From the NCBI RefSeq assembly GCF_001758785.1, contig NZ_LROM01000082.1, forward strand, positions 62,001-126,000: 64,000 nucleotides of DNA, read 5' to 3'. Below are positions 56,665-64,000 of this stretch, piece by piece (the first letter of the stretch is position 1; each line of letters opens with the position of its first letter). Both the position numbers and the translations under genes were made by a program. Source of the stretch: Duganella phyllosphaerae (lineage in GTDB: Bacteria > Pseudomonadota > Gammaproteobacteria > Burkholderiales > Burkholderiaceae_D). The notes below the pieces were generated by a model. The model was not told the origin of the DNA. It was given only the letters and a program-made list of their open reading frames with translations, and did not search any database.

Positions 56665-57055
56665 GGCGCCTGATGACTGACTCGATCACGAAAGCCGCCA
56701 CCGCCCCCACCGCGTAGGCCACCAGGTCCAGCCACCCGAACGCCGTCCCCAGCACCAGGTGCCCGAGCGGATGCGCACGTACGGCCACGATCCACGGCGC
56801 CTGGTACAGCTGGCCGAACTCCACCGCCCAGGAAATCGCCAAGGCGCCCAGCGCCAGCTGCAGGACGCTCAGGCGCGGTGCGATCACGGCAAGGCCGAAG
56901 AACACCATCATGGTCCATAGCGCGTCGCCCGGGTACTTGCCCAGCGCGGCCGGAAACAACCCGGGGAATTTGCGCGACGCCAGGCCCAGTGCGATTACCG
57001 CCAGCACGATCGCACAATAAACCAGACGGTTGCGCGGCTTGATAAGAGCGCTCAC
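56615..57055 (-). CDS. DUF2809 family membrane protein
   Basis: 146-residue protein with four hydrophobic helices, matching the DUF2809 family of unknown function. LGLASRKFPGLFPAALGKYPGDALW and AISWAVEFGQLYQAP are the family-like segments. The start is a GTG at 57055 that forms a GTGA overlap with the AI-2E family gene stop, so the two are coupled. The 3' end overlaps the convergent CNNM gene by 50 bp, and the product ends in a Pro/Arg-rich tail that may be partly a consequence of that overlap. Confidence 0.8.
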   Translation of the reverse strand: MSALIKPRNRLVYCAIVLAVIALGLASRKFPGLFPAALGKYPGDALWTMMVFFGLAVIAPRLSVLQLALGALAISWAVEFGQLYQAPWIVAVRAHPLGHLVLGTAFGWLDLVAYAVGAVAAFVIESVIRRLNPDPRYLQCRPSVSP

Positions 57056-58092
57056 TCCTGCTGCGCGGTGTAGTTGCGCAGCAACCCCATGCCTACCGCC
57101 AGCAGGGTCGGGCCGATGAACAGGCCCACGAAGCCGAACGCCAGCACGCCGCCCATCACGCCCAGCAGCACCAGGATGAACGGCAGGCTGCTGCCACGGC
57201 TGATCAGCAGCGGCTTGACCACGTTATCGACGCCGCTGATCAGCAGCACGCCCCAGATCGCCATGAAGATGGCCCAGCCGGTCTGGCCGTGGTCGAACAG
57301 CCAGATGGTGGCGCCGATCCAGATGATCGGCGGCCCGACCGGAATCAGGGAAAACAGGAAGGTGGCCACCGACAGCAGCGCGACAGCCGGCACGCCGGCA
57401 ATCAGGAAGCCTGCCGCCGCCACCACCGATTGCGCCAGCGCCGTGCCCAGGAGGCCGTACATCACGCCGCGCACGGTGCGACCGATCGTGTCCGACACCG
57501 ACGTGGCCTGTTCGGCGCCGATCAGCTTGTCCATTCCCCTGCTAAGCGAAGCCAGCATGGTAACGCCATCGCGGTACAGGAAGAAGCTGACGAACACGGC
57601 CAGGCTTACCTGCGCCACGCCGCTGCCCAGCAGCACGCCGCCACCGAGCAGCAGGTGGCGCGCCGGCTCGAGCAGGTTCTTGGCAACGTTGAGCAATTCC
57701 TCGCGGCTGCCCAGCAACTTGCGCAAATAGGTGTCGATCATCTCGCCCACCAGCGGCAGGTCGCGCAGCCAGCCCGGCGGCGCCAGCGTGCCGCTGCCAA
57801 GGCTGGCCTTGAAGTGGTCGTAGAACGAGGCGGCGTTGTCGGCGATATTCCAGGTCACCAGGGTCAGCGGCACCAGGATCAGCAGGGTCAATCCCACGCT
57901 CATGATCGCGGCAGCGATCGAGCGCCGGCCCTTGACCTCGTTCAGCAGGCGCAGGTACAGCGGCCAGCTCGAGATGGTGATGGCGCAGGCAAACAGGATC
58001 GCCGCCACGAACGGGCGCAGCACGATCAGGCAGCCGATGACCAGCAGGATGACGGCGGCGAGCCGGGTGAACGGTTGAAAGCGTTGGCGCAT
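57052..58092 (-). CDS. AI-2E family transporter (PerM/TqsA-like)
   Basis: 346-residue protein with about eight membrane helices, matching the AI-2E transporter superfamily. LFSLIPVGPPIIWIGATIWL and the C-terminal GVMGGVLAFGFVGLFIGPTLLA are family signatures. Family members have been implicated in AI-2 export or ion antiport; no substrate is evident here. The start at 58092, 5 bp after the SCO gene stop, has no strong ribosome site, suggesting coupled translation. The frame is open upstream but only through the SCO gene. Confidence 0.9.
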   Translation of the reverse strand: MRQRFQPFTRLAAVILLVIGCLIVLRPFVAAILFACAITISSWPLYLRLLNEVKGRRSIAAAIMSVGLTLLILVPLTLVTWNIADNAASFYDHFKASLGSGTLAPPGWLRDLPLVGEMIDTYLRKLLGSREELLNVAKNLLEPARHLLLGGGVLLGSGVAQVSLAVFVSFFLYRDGVTMLASLSRGMDKLIGAEQATSVSDTIGRTVRGVMYGLLGTALAQSVVAAAGFLIAGVPAVALLSVATFLFSLIPVGPPIIWIGATIWLFDHGQTGWAIFMAIWGVLLISGVDNVVKPLLISRGSSLPFILVLLGVMGGVLAFGFVGLFIGPTLLAVGMGLLRNYTAQQE

Positions 58093-58097
58093 GGCAG

Positions 58098-58682
58098 TTA
58101 CAACAGCTGTTCGATATCGTGCACGATGGCCGCCTGGCCTTTGGCGTGCGGCACCATCAGGCGCACCTTGCCGTGCTTGTCGAAGATGTAGCTCGCTGCC
58201 GTGTGGTCCACCGAGTAGTTGGCGGCATCGGTGCCGGGCACCTTGGCATAGAAGATCTTGAATTCCTTGGCCACCGCTGCGGTCTGCGCGGGTGTGCCGT
58301 ACAGGCCGATAAAGCGCGGATCGAAGGTGGGCACGTATTGCGCCAGCAGCGGCTGGGTGTCGCGCTCGGGATCGACGGTGACGAACAGCACCTGCACCTG
58401 GTCCGCCCTGGGACCGAGGGCTTTCATCACGCCGGCCATCTCGGCCATGGTGGTGGGACAGACGTCCGGGCACTGGGTAAAGCCGAAGAACATCACCACC
58501 ACCTTGCCACGAAAATCGGCCATGGTGCGCGGTTTGCCGGTATGGTCGGTCAGCGCGAAGTCTTTCGCAAAGGCGGCGCCGGTGATGTCGACATTCTGGA
58601 AGCTCTGCGAGGAAGTTTTCTCGCCGCAGCCGGCCATGATCATGGAGACGGCCAGCACGGCCAACGCGAACAGTTTCTTCAT
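58098..58682 (-). CDS. SCO1/SenC family copper chaperone
   Basis: 194-residue membrane-anchored thioredoxin-fold protein that delivers copper to the CuA site of cytochrome oxidase or reduces its cysteines. The N-terminus has a lipobox (MAGC, Cys19). The copper ligands Cys71 and Cys75 (TQCPDVCPT) and His160 ([12 protein letters not shown]) are all present. The start overlaps the ctaB stop by 4 bp (ATGA). It belongs to the oxidase assembly operon. Confidence 0.94.
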   Translation of the reverse strand: MKKLFALAVLAVSMIMAGCGEKTSSQSFQNVDITGAAFAKDFALTDHTGKPRTMADFRGKVVVMFFGFTQCPDVCPTTMAEMAGVMKALGPRADQVQVLFVTVDPERDTQPLLAQYVPTFDPRFIGLYGTPAQTAAVAKEFKIFYAKVPGTDAANYSVDHTAASYIFDKHGKVRLMVPHAKGQAAIVHDIEQLL

Positions 58683-59569
58683 ATTTTGATGTAGTGGTCC
58701 ACCAGCAGCGCCGCGAACAGCAAGCCCAGGTACATGATCGACCAGGCAAACGCCTTGCGGGCCACCTGGTCGGAATAATGGCGGTAAATCTTCCACGAAT
58801 GGCGCAGGAAGACCGCGTTGAGGATGATGGCAGCGACCAGGTAAATCAGTCCGCTCATTTGCACCACGTAAGGCAGCACCGTGGTGGCGGCCAGCGCGAT
58901 CGAGTACAGCCACACGTGGAACTGCGTGTATTCCATGCCATGCGTGACCGGCAGCATCGGCAGGCCCGACTTGGCGTAATCGTCGCGGCGGTACAGCGCC
59001 AGCGCCCAGAAGTGCGGCGGGGTCCAGACGAAAATGATCATCACCAAGAGCCACGCTTCGGCCGGCACTTCGTTGGTCATCGCGGCCCAGCCCAGCGCTG
59101 GCGGCATGGCGCCCGACAGGCCGCCGATGACGATGTTCTGCGGCGTGGCAGGCTTCAAGATCATGGTGTAGATCACCGCGTAGCCGACAAAGCTGAAGAA
59201 CGTGAGCCACATGGTGAGCGGATTGACCAGCGCATACAAAATCCACATGCCGGCGCCGCCGATGAGGAGCGCGAACACCACGGTTTCGCCCACGGTGACG
59301 TCGCCCATGGCGTTCGGGCGGCGCGCGGTGCGGGCCATGCGGGCGTCGATCTCGCGCTCGGCCAGGCAGTTCACTGCGAAGGCCGCGCTGGTGAGCAGGA
59401 AAATACCCAGGGTGGCCGGCACCGCCACGCGCCAGTCAGGAATCCCGTCCGTCGCCAGGAACATGCCGATGATGGCGCAAAACACCGCCATCTGGGTGAT
59501 GCGCGGCTTGGTCAGCGCCCAGAACTGCGAGGCGCGGTGGGAGGATTTGGTCAGAGTCTGCGTGGTCAT
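58679..59569 (-). CDS. ctaB: Protohaem IX farnesyltransferase (haem O synthase)
   Basis: UbiA-family prenyltransferase, 296 residues and about nine helices, that makes haem O from haem B. The first Asp-rich motif [19 protein letters not shown] and the second region [16 protein letters not shown] are diagnostic. The start at 59569 ([10 protein letters not shown]) is 45 bp after the ctaA stop, with only a weak ribosome site; the frame extends to 59602. Product passes to CtaA (haem A synthase), encoded just upstream. The gene is also called cyoE in quinol-oxidase contexts. Confidence 0.96.
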   Translation of the reverse strand: MTTQTLTKSSHRASQFWALTKPRITQMAVFCAIIGMFLATDGIPDWRVAVPATLGIFLLTSAAFAVNCLAEREIDARMARTARRPNAMGDVTVGETVVFALLIGGAGMWILYALVNPLTMWLTFFSFVGYAVIYTMILKPATPQNIVIGGLSGAMPPALGWAAMTNEVPAEAWLLVMIIFVWTPPHFWALALYRRDDYAKSGLPMLPVTHGMEYTQFHVWLYSIALAATTVLPYVVQMSGLIYLVAAIILNAVFLRHSWKIYRHYSDQVARKAFAWSIMYLGLLFAALLVDHYIKI

Positions 59570-59614
59570 GATGTCATTTCGAAGCCCGTCGCCGGATGGC
59601 AAACAGATGGCAAA

Positions 59615-60778
59615 CTATTGCTGCTTCAACGGTAAATTATGCGATAAACCAGCACCCGATGCTGCTTTTTTGGCAAGATCGTGCTGGAATTTAGCCTTGT
59701 AGTTTAACACGGTCAGCAAAAGTACCAGCAGCGCCGCCCCGGCGTTATGCAACACCGCAATGGTCAGCGGGAAGCTGAAGTAGATCGTCGCCAGGCCGGT
59801 GGCGATCTGCGCCACCAGCACGATGGCGATGGCGCGCGCGGTGTTATGCAGGACTACGTTGCCCCACGCGCGCCACGCCGTGTAACCGGCCACCAGCGCC
59901 ACGATGAAGCCGGCGTTGCGATGCACCCAGTGGATCGCCGTCAACGCCGCGAACGGTATGTAATGGCCGGCGGCGGTCTTGCCCAGTTCGCGCCACAGGG
60001 TAAAGCCGTGCTGGAAGTCCATGTCCGGCACCAGCTTGCCGCCACACAGCGGGAAATCGGTGCAGGCCAGCGTGGCGTAGTTGGTACTCACCCAGCCACC
60101 GAGGGCGATCTGCACCACCAGCAATAGGGCCGAGATACCGGCCAGCCAGCGGATCTTGCGCATCGCGGTGGGCGAACCGGACAGCGTGCGCACCGGCGCA
60201 ATCAGCTGGTTCTGGCGGCCGCCGTACCACACCAGCAGCGCCAGCAAACCCATGCCCAGCAGCAAGTGGATGGTGACGATCACCGGTTGCAGTTTCAAGG
60301 TCACGGTCCAGGCACCGAACGCGCCTTGCAGGCAGACGAAGAAGAACAAGAAGGTCGGCATCCCGGGCTTGTACTCGGGGCGGGTACCCTTCGATTTACG
60401 CCACTGGTACCACGCCTGCGCCATCATCGCCACGATCAGCACGCCGATCGCCATGGCCAGGTAACGGTGGATCATCTCGATCCAGGCCTTGGCCACGGTG
60501 ACCGGGCCGGTGGGGTTGAGGGTTTCGGCGGCGACAATTTCGGCATGGGCCAGGAACGGGTTGGCGGCGCCGTAACAGCCGGGCCAGTCCGGGCAGCCGA
60601 GGCCGGAATCGGTCAGCCGGGTAAACGCGCCAAACACGATCAGGTCGAACGTGAGAAATACGCTCACCCAGATCAGCTTGCGGTACTTGTTGGCGTCGGA
60701 CGATGTCCATACCAGCGACAGCGGCAGCAGCGCCACCAGCAGCGCCGTGATGGCCATTTGAGCGAGAGTCAGGTGCAT
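59615..60778 (-). CDS. ctaA: Haem A synthase (COX15/CtaA family)
   Basis: 387-residue eight-helix membrane enzyme that oxidises haem O to haem A. Conserved His residues are visible in the pairs EMIHRYLAMAIG and IHLLLGMG in the N half and IHWVHRNAGF and VLHNAGAALL in the C half. The periplasmic Cys pair CPDWPGCYG and CTDFPLCGG are typical of the class that uses disulfides. It is followed by ctaB and preceded 15 bp by the SCO-like thiol gene. Confidence 0.95.
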   Translation of the reverse strand: MHLTLAQMAITALLVALLPLSLVWTSSDANKYRKLIWVSVFLTFDLIVFGAFTRLTDSGLGCPDWPGCYGAANPFLAHAEIVAAETLNPTGPVTVAKAWIEMIHRYLAMAIGVLIVAMMAQAWYQWRKSKGTRPEYKPGMPTFLFFFVCLQGAFGAWTVTLKLQPVIVTIHLLLGMGLLALLVWYGGRQNQLIAPVRTLSGSPTAMRKIRWLAGISALLLVVQIALGGWVSTNYATLACTDFPLCGGKLVPDMDFQHGFTLWRELGKTAAGHYIPFAALTAIHWVHRNAGFIVALVAGYTAWRAWGNVVLHNTARAIAIVLVAQIATGLATIYFSFPLTIAVLHNAGAALLVLLLTVLNYKAKFQHDLAKKAASGAGLSHNLPLKQQ

Positions 60779-60793
60779 CGTATATCTATCCTA

Positions 60794-61426
60794 TTATCCT
60801 ATGGCGGAAGCTTTGAGCAGTTTGGCGATGTCCTTGTGGACCTTGCTCGCCTTGGCGGTATCGCTGGAGACCGCGCCTTTCGGAAAGCGCATCATCAGGT
60901 TGCCCAGCGGGTCGATCAAATACACGTAGTCGGCGGCGCGTTCGCCCTGCTCCACCGGCAGCCATTTTTGCACGGTGGCCGCCGGCGCACGCAACATGTG
61001 GGTGCCGTCGTTCACGCGCATGAGCATGGTTTCGAGCGGCTGCTCGTCGGTGATCAGCCAAACCCGTTCCACGCGCTCCATCGCCTTGCCCTGCATGGTG
61101 CGCAACTGGCGCATGGCAAACAGCTGGTCCTGGCAAGCCTGCTGGCAGTCGGACGGCCCCACCTTGAGCATGATCCACTTGCCGCGATAATCGGCCAGGG
61201 ACGCCGGGCTGCCGTCGAGCTGGCGGCTGGCCATCGGCGGGATCGGATACTGGCGCGCGTCGAGCAGGGTGCCATAGTTGGTCTCGCCGCCCTTGGGCTT
61301 GACCACGTAGTACATGAAGTATGACGCCAGCAATGGCGCCGCGCAGACCGCGATCACGGCCAGCAGCTTCCAGCGCCCGCGCGCCGTCTGTTTAGGGTTT
61401 GCCTGATTTTCCACGTCTGAATCCAT
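60794..61426 (-). CDS. SCO-like thioredoxin-fold protein in the oxidase assembly operon
   Basis: 210-residue protein with a cytoplasmic basic tail, one membrane helix (about 20-41) and a periplasmic domain. It keeps a CxxxC motif (Cys94 and Cys98 in GPSDCQQACQ), the spacing found in SCO copper chaperones, within the equivalent LADYRGKWIMLKVGPS context. The distal SCO His is not obvious (DYVYLIDPLGN). This suggests a thiol-disulfide or weak copper-handling role in oxidase assembly. Its start lies within the last 35 bp of the SURF1 gene. Confidence 0.75.
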   Translation of the reverse strand: MDSDVENQANPKQTARGRWKLLAVIAVCAAPLLASYFMYYVVKPKGGETNYGTLLDARQYPIPPMASRQLDGSPASLADYRGKWIMLKVGPSDCQQACQDQLFAMRQLRTMQGKAMERVERVWLITDEQPLETMLMRVNDGTHMLRAPAATVQKWLPVEQGERAADYVYLIDPLGNLMMRFPKGAVSSDTAKASKVHKDIAKLLKASAIG

Positions 61427-62129
61427 TTACGACAAAAAAGATGACCGCCATCGCCGCCAGCGCATACCACTGGAAGGCGTAGCCCTGGTGTTTTTCGGGA
61501 TTCATGCCCGAAGCCGGCCATTCGCGGCCCATGCGCAGGTCGTCGCCACCCGGGCGCGCCGGCGTGCTTTGCTGCAGCACGAACGGCTGCATGGTCAGGC
61601 CGCTGGCCTTGGCCACCTGCAGCGGATCGGCGTTTTGCACGATGACGCCAGGCGCCAGCGCCGGCCCCGCACCGAGCTCCATCACGTGGCCCGAATGCAG
61701 ACGCGCCACGCCGTCCACGGTGACGATACCTGTGGGCGTGGCGAACGCGGGCAGCTTGTCGCGCGCCAGCGGATCGCGCGGCAACCAGCCGCGCTGCACC
61801 AGCACATGCATATTGGATCCGTCGATCTTGAACGGCATCAGCAGATAGACGCCAGCGCGGCCCTGGTACGGGCGGTTGTCTAGGTACAACGGCCAGTCCT
61901 GGACGAACTGGCCGGTGACGGTCACGCGGCGGTATTCGACGTCGGCAGCGGCCAGCGGCGTGCCGGTCAGCGCCAGCGGCGCGGCGGCCGCGCCCTGGTC
62001 GAGCCGGGCCTGGGTGGCGATTTTCTCATCGGCGCGGCGCTCCTGCCAGTTGCCCAGGGCAATGCCCAGCGCCACCACCAGGACCGTGGCGATCAAGGGA
62101 ATCAATTTAAATCGGAAGGCAATCGGCAT
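61392..62129 (-). CDS. SURF1 family cytochrome oxidase assembly protein
   Basis: 245-residue protein with one helix at each end (about 9-27 and 218-236) and the SURF1 domain between. LGIALGNWQERRADEK, VEYRRVTVTGQFV, LVQRGWLPRDPLA and YAFQWYALAAMAVIFFV are the characteristic blocks. SURF1 aids haem A insertion into subunit I. It is the first gene of the minus-strand operon SURF1-thiol protein-ctaA-ctaB-SCO-AI-2E-DUF2809. It is divergent from a small DUF2909 gene with a 34-bp gap. Confidence 0.93.
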   Translation of the reverse strand: MPIAFRFKLIPLIATVLVVALGIALGNWQERRADEKIATQARLDQGAAAAPLALTGTPLAAADVEYRRVTVTGQFVQDWPLYLDNRPYQGRAGVYLLMPFKIDGSNMHVLVQRGWLPRDPLARDKLPAFATPTGIVTVDGVARLHSGHVMELGAGPALAPGVIVQNADPLQVAKASGLTMQPFVLQQSTPARPGGDDLRMGREWPASGMNPEKHQGYAFQWYALAAMAVIFFVVNGFRRGKSGKP

Positions 62130-62163
62130 TACAATGAAGCCTCACTCATCTCGCTGCCCTGTC

Positions 62164-62364
62164 ATGAAAATTGTCGTCGCCATCGCGTTCGTGCTGATCA
62201 TCGGCAGCCTCGGTTCCGCGCTGTTCTTCCTCATGCGCGACAAGGGCAAGAGCAACAACACGGTCCGCTCGCTGGCGGTGCGGGTGGGCTTGTCGATCGC
62301 CCTGTTCGTGATGATCCTGGTTGCCTACAAGCTCGGCTACATCCAGCCCACCGGCTTGCGCTGA
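62164..62364 (+). CDS. DUF2909 family small twin-helix protein
   Basis: 66-residue protein with two hydrophobic helices (about 3-23 and 40-58) separated by a basic loop (MRDKGKSNNTVRSLAVR). It matches the DUF2909 family, which is found between ctaE and SURF1 genes in betaproteobacteria. Function is unknown; a part in oxidase assembly is inferred from conserved position. It is on the opposite strand to its neighbours. Confidence 0.85.
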   Translation: MKIVVAIAFVLIIGSLGSALFFLMRDKGKSNNTVRSLAVRVGLSIALFVMILVAYKLGYIQPTGLR

Positions 62365-62401
62365 GCGGCTGCGGCTGCGGCTGAGGTTACCGTTACGCCA
62401 G

Positions 62402-62437
62402 AAAAAACGGCCGCACCGGACCTTCCGTGTGCGGCCG
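62402..62437 (-). terminator. Rho-independent terminator of ctaE
   Basis: On the minus strand a 9-bp stem CGGCCGCAC / GTGCGGCCG with a 12-base loop is followed by six T residues, 33 bp after the ctaE stop. It separates the ctaG-DUF2970-ctaE unit from the SURF1 operon. Confidence 0.85.
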
Positions 62438-62469
62438 ACAGCATTATAGCGCCGATGTTTGGGCGATGT

Positions 62470-63330
62470 TCAGAGCCAGTAGATCACCACGTAAAGACCG
62501 AGCCACACCACGTCCACGAAGTGCCAGTACCACGCGGCGCCCTCGAAGGCAAAGTGATTATCGGGCGTAAAGTGTCCCTTGAGCACCCGGTACAACACCA
62601 CCGACAGCATGATCGCCCCCATCGTCACGTGGAAACCGTGGAAGCCGGTCAGCATGAAGAAGGTCGAGCCATAGATGCCGGACGTCAGCTTGAGGTTGAG
62701 GTCATTGTAGGCATGGATGTATTCGTAAGCCTGGAAACCCATGAAGGTGGCGCCCAGCAGCACGGTGGCAAACAGCCAGATCGCCGTCAGCGCGCGGTGA
62801 CCGGCGCGCAGCGCGTGGTGGGCGATGGTGAGCGTCACACCGGAGGTCAGCAGCAAGGCGGTATTGATGGTTGGAATCGGGAACGGTCCCATGGTGCGGA
62901 ACTCATCGACCATGCCAGCCGGGCTGGCGCCGCCCCAGTGCGCGGCAAAATCGGGCCAGATGAATTTATGGTCGATGTCGCCGAGCCATGGCATCGAGAT
63001 CACGCGGACGTAGAACAATGCGCCGAAGAAGGCGCCGAAGAACATCACCTCGGAGACGATGAACCACGCCATCGACCAGCGGAACGAGTAGTCGATGCGC
63101 TGGCTGTACAAGCCGCCTTCGGATTCCTTGATGGCGTCGCCGAACCAGAAGTACAGCACCGCGATGATGCCGGCCAGGCCGACCATGTTGACCGGCATGC
63201 CCCACGACACGTCGTTCACCCAGGCCGAGGCGCCGGCCATGGTGACCAGCAGCGCAATACCGGCCAGCAGCGGCCAGCGCGACGGCCCCGGCACGAAGTA
63301 GTACGGTGCTGCGGTGTTGTGTGCGCTCAT
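62470..63330 (-). CDS. ctaE: Cytochrome c oxidase subunit III
   Basis: 286-residue seven-helix subunit III of the aa3 oxidase. Typical blocks are YYFVPGPSRWPLLAGIA at the start, RWSMAWFIVSEVMFFGAFF with the conserved Glu near the D-channel, ILLTSGVTLTIAHHAL-like helix, and FFMLTGFHGFHVTMGAI and WHFVDVVWLGLYVVIYW at the end. It lies 27 bp downstream of the DUF2970 gene and has its own terminator. Subunit I (ctaD) of the same set is presumably beyond the right edge. Confidence 0.97.
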   Translation of the reverse strand: MSAHNTAAPYYFVPGPSRWPLLAGIALLVTMAGASAWVNDVSWGMPVNMVGLAGIIAVLYFWFGDAIKESEGGLYSQRIDYSFRWSMAWFIVSEVMFFGAFFGALFYVRVISMPWLGDIDHKFIWPDFAAHWGGASPAGMVDEFRTMGPFPIPTINTALLLTSGVTLTIAHHALRAGHRALTAIWLFATVLLGATFMGFQAYEYIHAYNDLNLKLTSGIYGSTFFMLTGFHGFHVTMGAIMLSVVLYRVLKGHFTPDNHFAFEGAAWYWHFVDVVWLGLYVVIYWL

Positions 63331-63357
63331 CTTGATCTCCCTGTCATTTTGTAAGGA

Positions 63358-63555
63358 CTATTTTGCTACCGCCCACTGCACGGCCAGGATCAGCAGCCCG
63401 ATGAACAGGGCCACGGCGATCAGCGCCGCGATCACGATGTGCACCGGGTTGAGCCGGGCATCATCGTTGTCGAAATCACTTTTGCGGCGCAGGCCGAAGA
63501 ACGACCACACCACCGCTTTCAACGAATACAGAAACGACGCCGGCTTCTTGTCCAT
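63358..63555 (-). CDS. DUF2970 family small membrane protein
   Basis: 65-residue protein with one C-terminal helix (about 38-60) after the conserved LKAVVWSFFGLRRKSDFD segment. It matches DUF2970, a betaproteobacterial family in cytochrome oxidase loci. It begins immediately after the ctaG stop and is followed by ctaE. Its function is unknown; a role in assembly is inferred from position. Confidence 0.88.
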   Translation of the reverse strand: MDKKPASFLYSLKAVVWSFFGLRRKSDFDNDDARLNPVHIVIAALIAVALFIGLLILAVQWAVAK

Positions 63556-64000
63556 TTACTTGGCCGCCGTCTTGTCCATGCCGCCCACCTCGAAGAAGGT
63601 GTACGACAGGGTGATGGTCTTGACGTCCCGCGGCAGCTTGGGATCGATGTAGAACATCACCGGCATCTGCCGCGCTTCGTTCGGTTTCAGCGCTTGCTGG
63701 CGGAAGCAGAAGCACTCGACCTTTTTAAAATGCTGCATGGCGTTCTGCGGCGCGTAGCTCGGGATCGCCTGCGCCGCGACGTCGCGGTTCTGGGTGTTGA
63801 CCACCTCGTAGGTCACCGTGGCCAGCTCGCCCGGGTGCACCGTCATCGAGGCCACCGTGGGCCGGAAGCGGTACGGGCCCTGGCTGTTGGCATCGAACTC
63901 GATGGTGATGTTGCGGGTGGCGTCCACCTGCGTGTTCTTGTCGTACTCGACCGTGCCATCTTTTTGCGTGAGCACGTTCAGGCCCAGCGCTTCGCAGATC
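63556..64000 (-). CDS. ctaG: Cytochrome c oxidase assembly protein CtaG/Cox11 (partial)
   Basis: C-terminal part of the Cox11/CtaG copper chaperone that loads CuB in subunit I. The visible 148 residues include ICEALGLNV at the cut end, the beta-rich domain with VASMTVHPGELATVTYEVVN and the Cu-binding CFCF (KVECFCFRQQALKPNE). MPVMFYIDPKLP near the end is also typical. The 5' end lies beyond position 64000, so the start and membrane helix are missing. DUF2970 and ctaE follow. Confidence 0.94.
   Translation of the reverse strand, partial: ICEALGLNVLTQKDGTVEYDKNTQVDATRNITIEFDANSQGPYRFRPTVASMTVHPGELATVTYEVVNTQNRDVAAQAIPSYAPQNAMQHFKKVECFCFRQQALKPNEARQMPVMFYIDPKLPRDVKTITLSYTFFEVGGMDKTAAK

Noticed and set aside
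1..64000. CRISPR arrays, tRNA or rRNA genes, integrases and intact insertion sequences
   Set aside because: I looked for regularly spaced repeats, tRNA-like T-arms and transposase motifs and saw none. The only mobile-type signal is the palindrome at 55.1-55.2 kb.

Overview
The window looks like a chromosomal segment of a GC-rich betaproteobacterium in Burkholderiales, most likely Oxalobacteraceae (Massilia/Duganella type). The reasons are a complete, tightly overlapping dcw (division and cell wall) cluster with a DAP-type MurE, the ftsY-ftsE-ftsX-rpoH order, a Burkholderiales-type general porin, and cta assembly genes interleaved with the small betaproteobacterial families DUF2970 and DUF2909. 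This assignment rests on gene content and order read by eye, not on a database search.

Layout. 0.1-2.3 kb: ctaD (oxidase subunit I) and a DUF2244 membrane protein, plus strand. 2.4-20.4 kb: a peroxiredoxin gene, then the dcw cluster on the minus strand, transcribed mraZ-rsmH-ftsL-ftsI-murE-murF-mraY-murD-ftsW-murG-murC-ddl-ftsQ-ftsA-ftsZ. It is headed by a sigma70-like promoter overlapped by four MraZ-type boxes at 10-nt spacing. 20.8-22.8 kb: glpK and the RNase P RNA gene. 22.9-26.3 kb: an orphan ThDP enzyme, a small exported protein and a porin. 27.0-30.9 kb: ftsY, ftsE, ftsX and rpoH, the last with a CIRCE (HrcA) operator over its promoter. 31-36.9 kb: a small RHH-like protein, a lipoprotein, gamma-glutamyltranspeptidase, and an ABC ATPase followed by an ABC permease fused to a CPBP intramembrane protease.

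36.9-50.0 kb is a pectin/galacturonate island. Secreted acetylesterase (CE12), pectin methylesterase (CE8) and polygalacturonase (GH28) release galacturonate. Uronate dehydrogenase, an SMP-30 lactonase, galactarate dehydratase, 5-dehydro-4-deoxyglucarate dehydratase and a semialdehyde dehydrogenase can then convert it to 2-oxoglutarate. Two FadR-type GntR regulators sit beside matching palindromes. A Tae2/Tai2-like amidase/immunity pair (BPSL0067/STY0301 families) lies in the middle; its amidase gene has a frameshift near the 3' end.

50.1-55.1 kb: an HDOD gene whose promoter implies a leaderless mRNA, then a Ter-like stress module (two TerD proteins, an AIM24-type protein, a DUF475/TerC-like membrane protein) divergent from an NhaR-like LysR regulator. 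55.1-57.1 kb: a palindromic repeat element, a CNNM/CorC-type membrane protein and a DUF2809 protein. 57.1-64.0 kb: an AI-2E family membrane protein and the cytochrome oxidase assembly genes (SCO, ctaB, ctaA, a SCO-like thiol protein, SURF1, DUF2909, ctaE, DUF2970, ctaG), with ctaG cut by the window end. I saw no tRNA, rRNA, CRISPR array, integrase or intact insertion sequence.
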